DNA of 7,517 nt from Verrucomicrobiota bacterium (GTDB lineage Bacteria > Verrucomicrobiota > Verrucomicrobiia > Limisphaerales > SXQI01), in contig WBXJ01000146.1 of assembly GCA_008933045.1 (NCBI GenBank), forward strand, positions 1-7,517. Direction: 5' to 3'. Made by a program: the position numbers and the translations under genes. Of this stretch, positions 6,831 to 7,517 are shown piece after piece. The first letter of the stretch is position 1. Every line of letters begins with the position of its first letter. Below the pieces are notes generated by a model, which was given only the letters and a program-made list of their open reading frames with translations, was not told the origin of the DNA and ran no database searches.

Positions 6831-7517
6831 TCACCACCATTGGTTTCGAGGGTCGGGTGGCGCACTCCAAAACGGATCCGATTCTGGTTTCATAGGGAAG
6901 CGGTAACCCTCCACATGACCGTCACCAAAGAGCATCACGACCAAGCTCTTCCCCTTGTAATTGTGCCAAGAACTACGGGGATCGAGCCACCCTCGATTGT
7001 AGTGCCAAATCCAATCGCCAAGAATTATTTTGTTATGCGCACTGACCGCAATCTCACTGGTCTTCATCGAAGTGCCAGGATAGCTGTTCCGAGGTGCATC
7101 AATTGAACCAAATACCCGTTTGGTTCGCATGAAATCCCCGACATATTCAATCAGATAGCTGGTGCCATATTGGTTATACGCGTTGGTGCAATTGATCCCG
7201 ACGAAAGTGATCCCTGCCTTATCACCACGATCCGCCGGACACCGAAAAACTTCCTTATTCCCTTGGTAACGAAAGAGCGGTTTGTTCGTTTCATTAACTA
7301 ACACGTCGTACTTCCCCGTCTTGCCACCCAGCGACGCCCAGTCACGTGTCAGAGGTAGCGTGTCATTGTAGTCATCCACATAAAGCGCAAGTGCGACACC
7401 AATCTGTCGATTGTTACTCAGGCATTGGGATTGTTTCGCCTTGGTTTTCGCACGAGCCATCGCAGGAAGAAGTAAGCCAGCAAGTATCGCAATAATCGCG
7501 ATAACCACGAGAAGCTC
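6831..7517 (-). CDS. Type II secretion/type IV pilin-like pseudopilin (prepilin N-terminal methylation domain), 5'-truncated
   Basis: Pseudopilin-like protein cut by the right edge; 228 codons are visible and the frame runs off the window. The first visible residues, ELLVVIAIIAILAGLLLPA, are the hydrophobic helix after the prepilin peptidase site; the Glu is the conserved fifth residue of the mature protein (FTLIE). The leader and cleavage site lie beyond base 7517, so the internal GTG at 7508 is not the true start. After the helix come ARAKTKAKQSQCLSNNRQIG (the common RxxAKxxQCxxNxxQ pattern of these phyla), a Tyr/Asp-rich globular region, and a late LFGDGHVEGYRFP motif similar to the DGHVE signature of this group. 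The protein ends DPRNQWW. It is expected to be anchored in the inner membrane and processed by a PilD-type peptidase. These phyla encode many such paralogues, often away from secretion operons, so involvement in an actual secretion machine cannot be inferred. Its stop lies 28 bases from that of the DUF1501 gene, on the opposite strand. Confidence 0.92.
   Translation of the reverse strand, partial: ELLVVIAIIAILAGLLLPAMARAKTKAKQSQCLSNNRQIGVALALYVDDYNDTLPLTRDWASLGGKTGKYDVLVNETNKPLFRYQGNKEVFRCPADRGDKAGITFVGINCTNAYNQYGTSYLIEYVGDFMRTKRVFGSIDAPRNSYPGTSMKTSEIAVSAHNKIILGDWIWHYNRGWLDPRSSWHNYKGKSLVVMLFGDGHVEGYRFPMKPESDPFWSAPPDPRNQWW

Noticed and set aside
6663..7106. 147-codon plus-strand frame spanning the end of the DUF1501 gene and the pseudopilin gene
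   Set aside because: It overlaps two well-supported genes in other frames and its translation shows no motif.

Overview
The window looks like chromosomal DNA of a free-living Verrucomicrobiota bacterium, or a close relative in the Planctomycetota/Verrucomicrobiota group. Three things point there: a PSD1/DUF1549/DUF1553 cytochrome-like gene followed directly by a DUF1501 gene, a pseudopilin-like gene whose N-terminus has the ELLVVIAIIAILAGLLLPA-type helix common in these phyla, and moderate GC with weak or absent Shine-Dalgarno sequences. The phylum call is inference from gene families; no rRNA or other marker is present.

Layout, left to right. Bases 1-1572 (+) are the 3' two-thirds of an RNase R gene, cut by the left edge just inside its catalytic DFDDA motif. 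At 1574-2467 (-) lies a duplicated CbiX-type (sirohydrochlorin chelatase-like) gene; its stop codon is one base from the rnr stop. A short divergent spacer follows. Then comes a probable small 67-residue protein gene at 2550-2753 (+), unrecognised. Next are a secreted PSD1/DUF1549/DUF1553 protein with two CxxCH haem motifs and an inserted beta-sandwich-like segment (2781-5276, +) and, 20 bases later, a Tat-exported DUF1501 protein (5297-6802, +). The right edge (6831-7517, -) holds a pseudopilin-like gene cut by the window end before its prepilin peptidase site.

How the parts relate. The DUF1553 and DUF1501 genes almost certainly form an operon whose products act together outside the cytoplasm. 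The pair is very common in these phyla but has no firmly established reaction; a role in polymer degradation or respiration is conjecture. RNase R (RNA turnover), the CbiX-like protein (tetrapyrrole metal insertion) and the pseudopilin are unrelated neighbours in function.

I found no CRISPR array, phage gene, transposase, tRNA, rRNA, riboswitch or convincing intrinsic terminator. I saw no frameshift or broken gene; both edge genes are cut only by the window boundary. No clearly new multi-gene system is visible. The points most worth checking are the altered active-site histidine in the first CbiX half, the inserted beta-sandwich in the DUF1553 protein, and the small unannotated-looking gene ahead of that operon.
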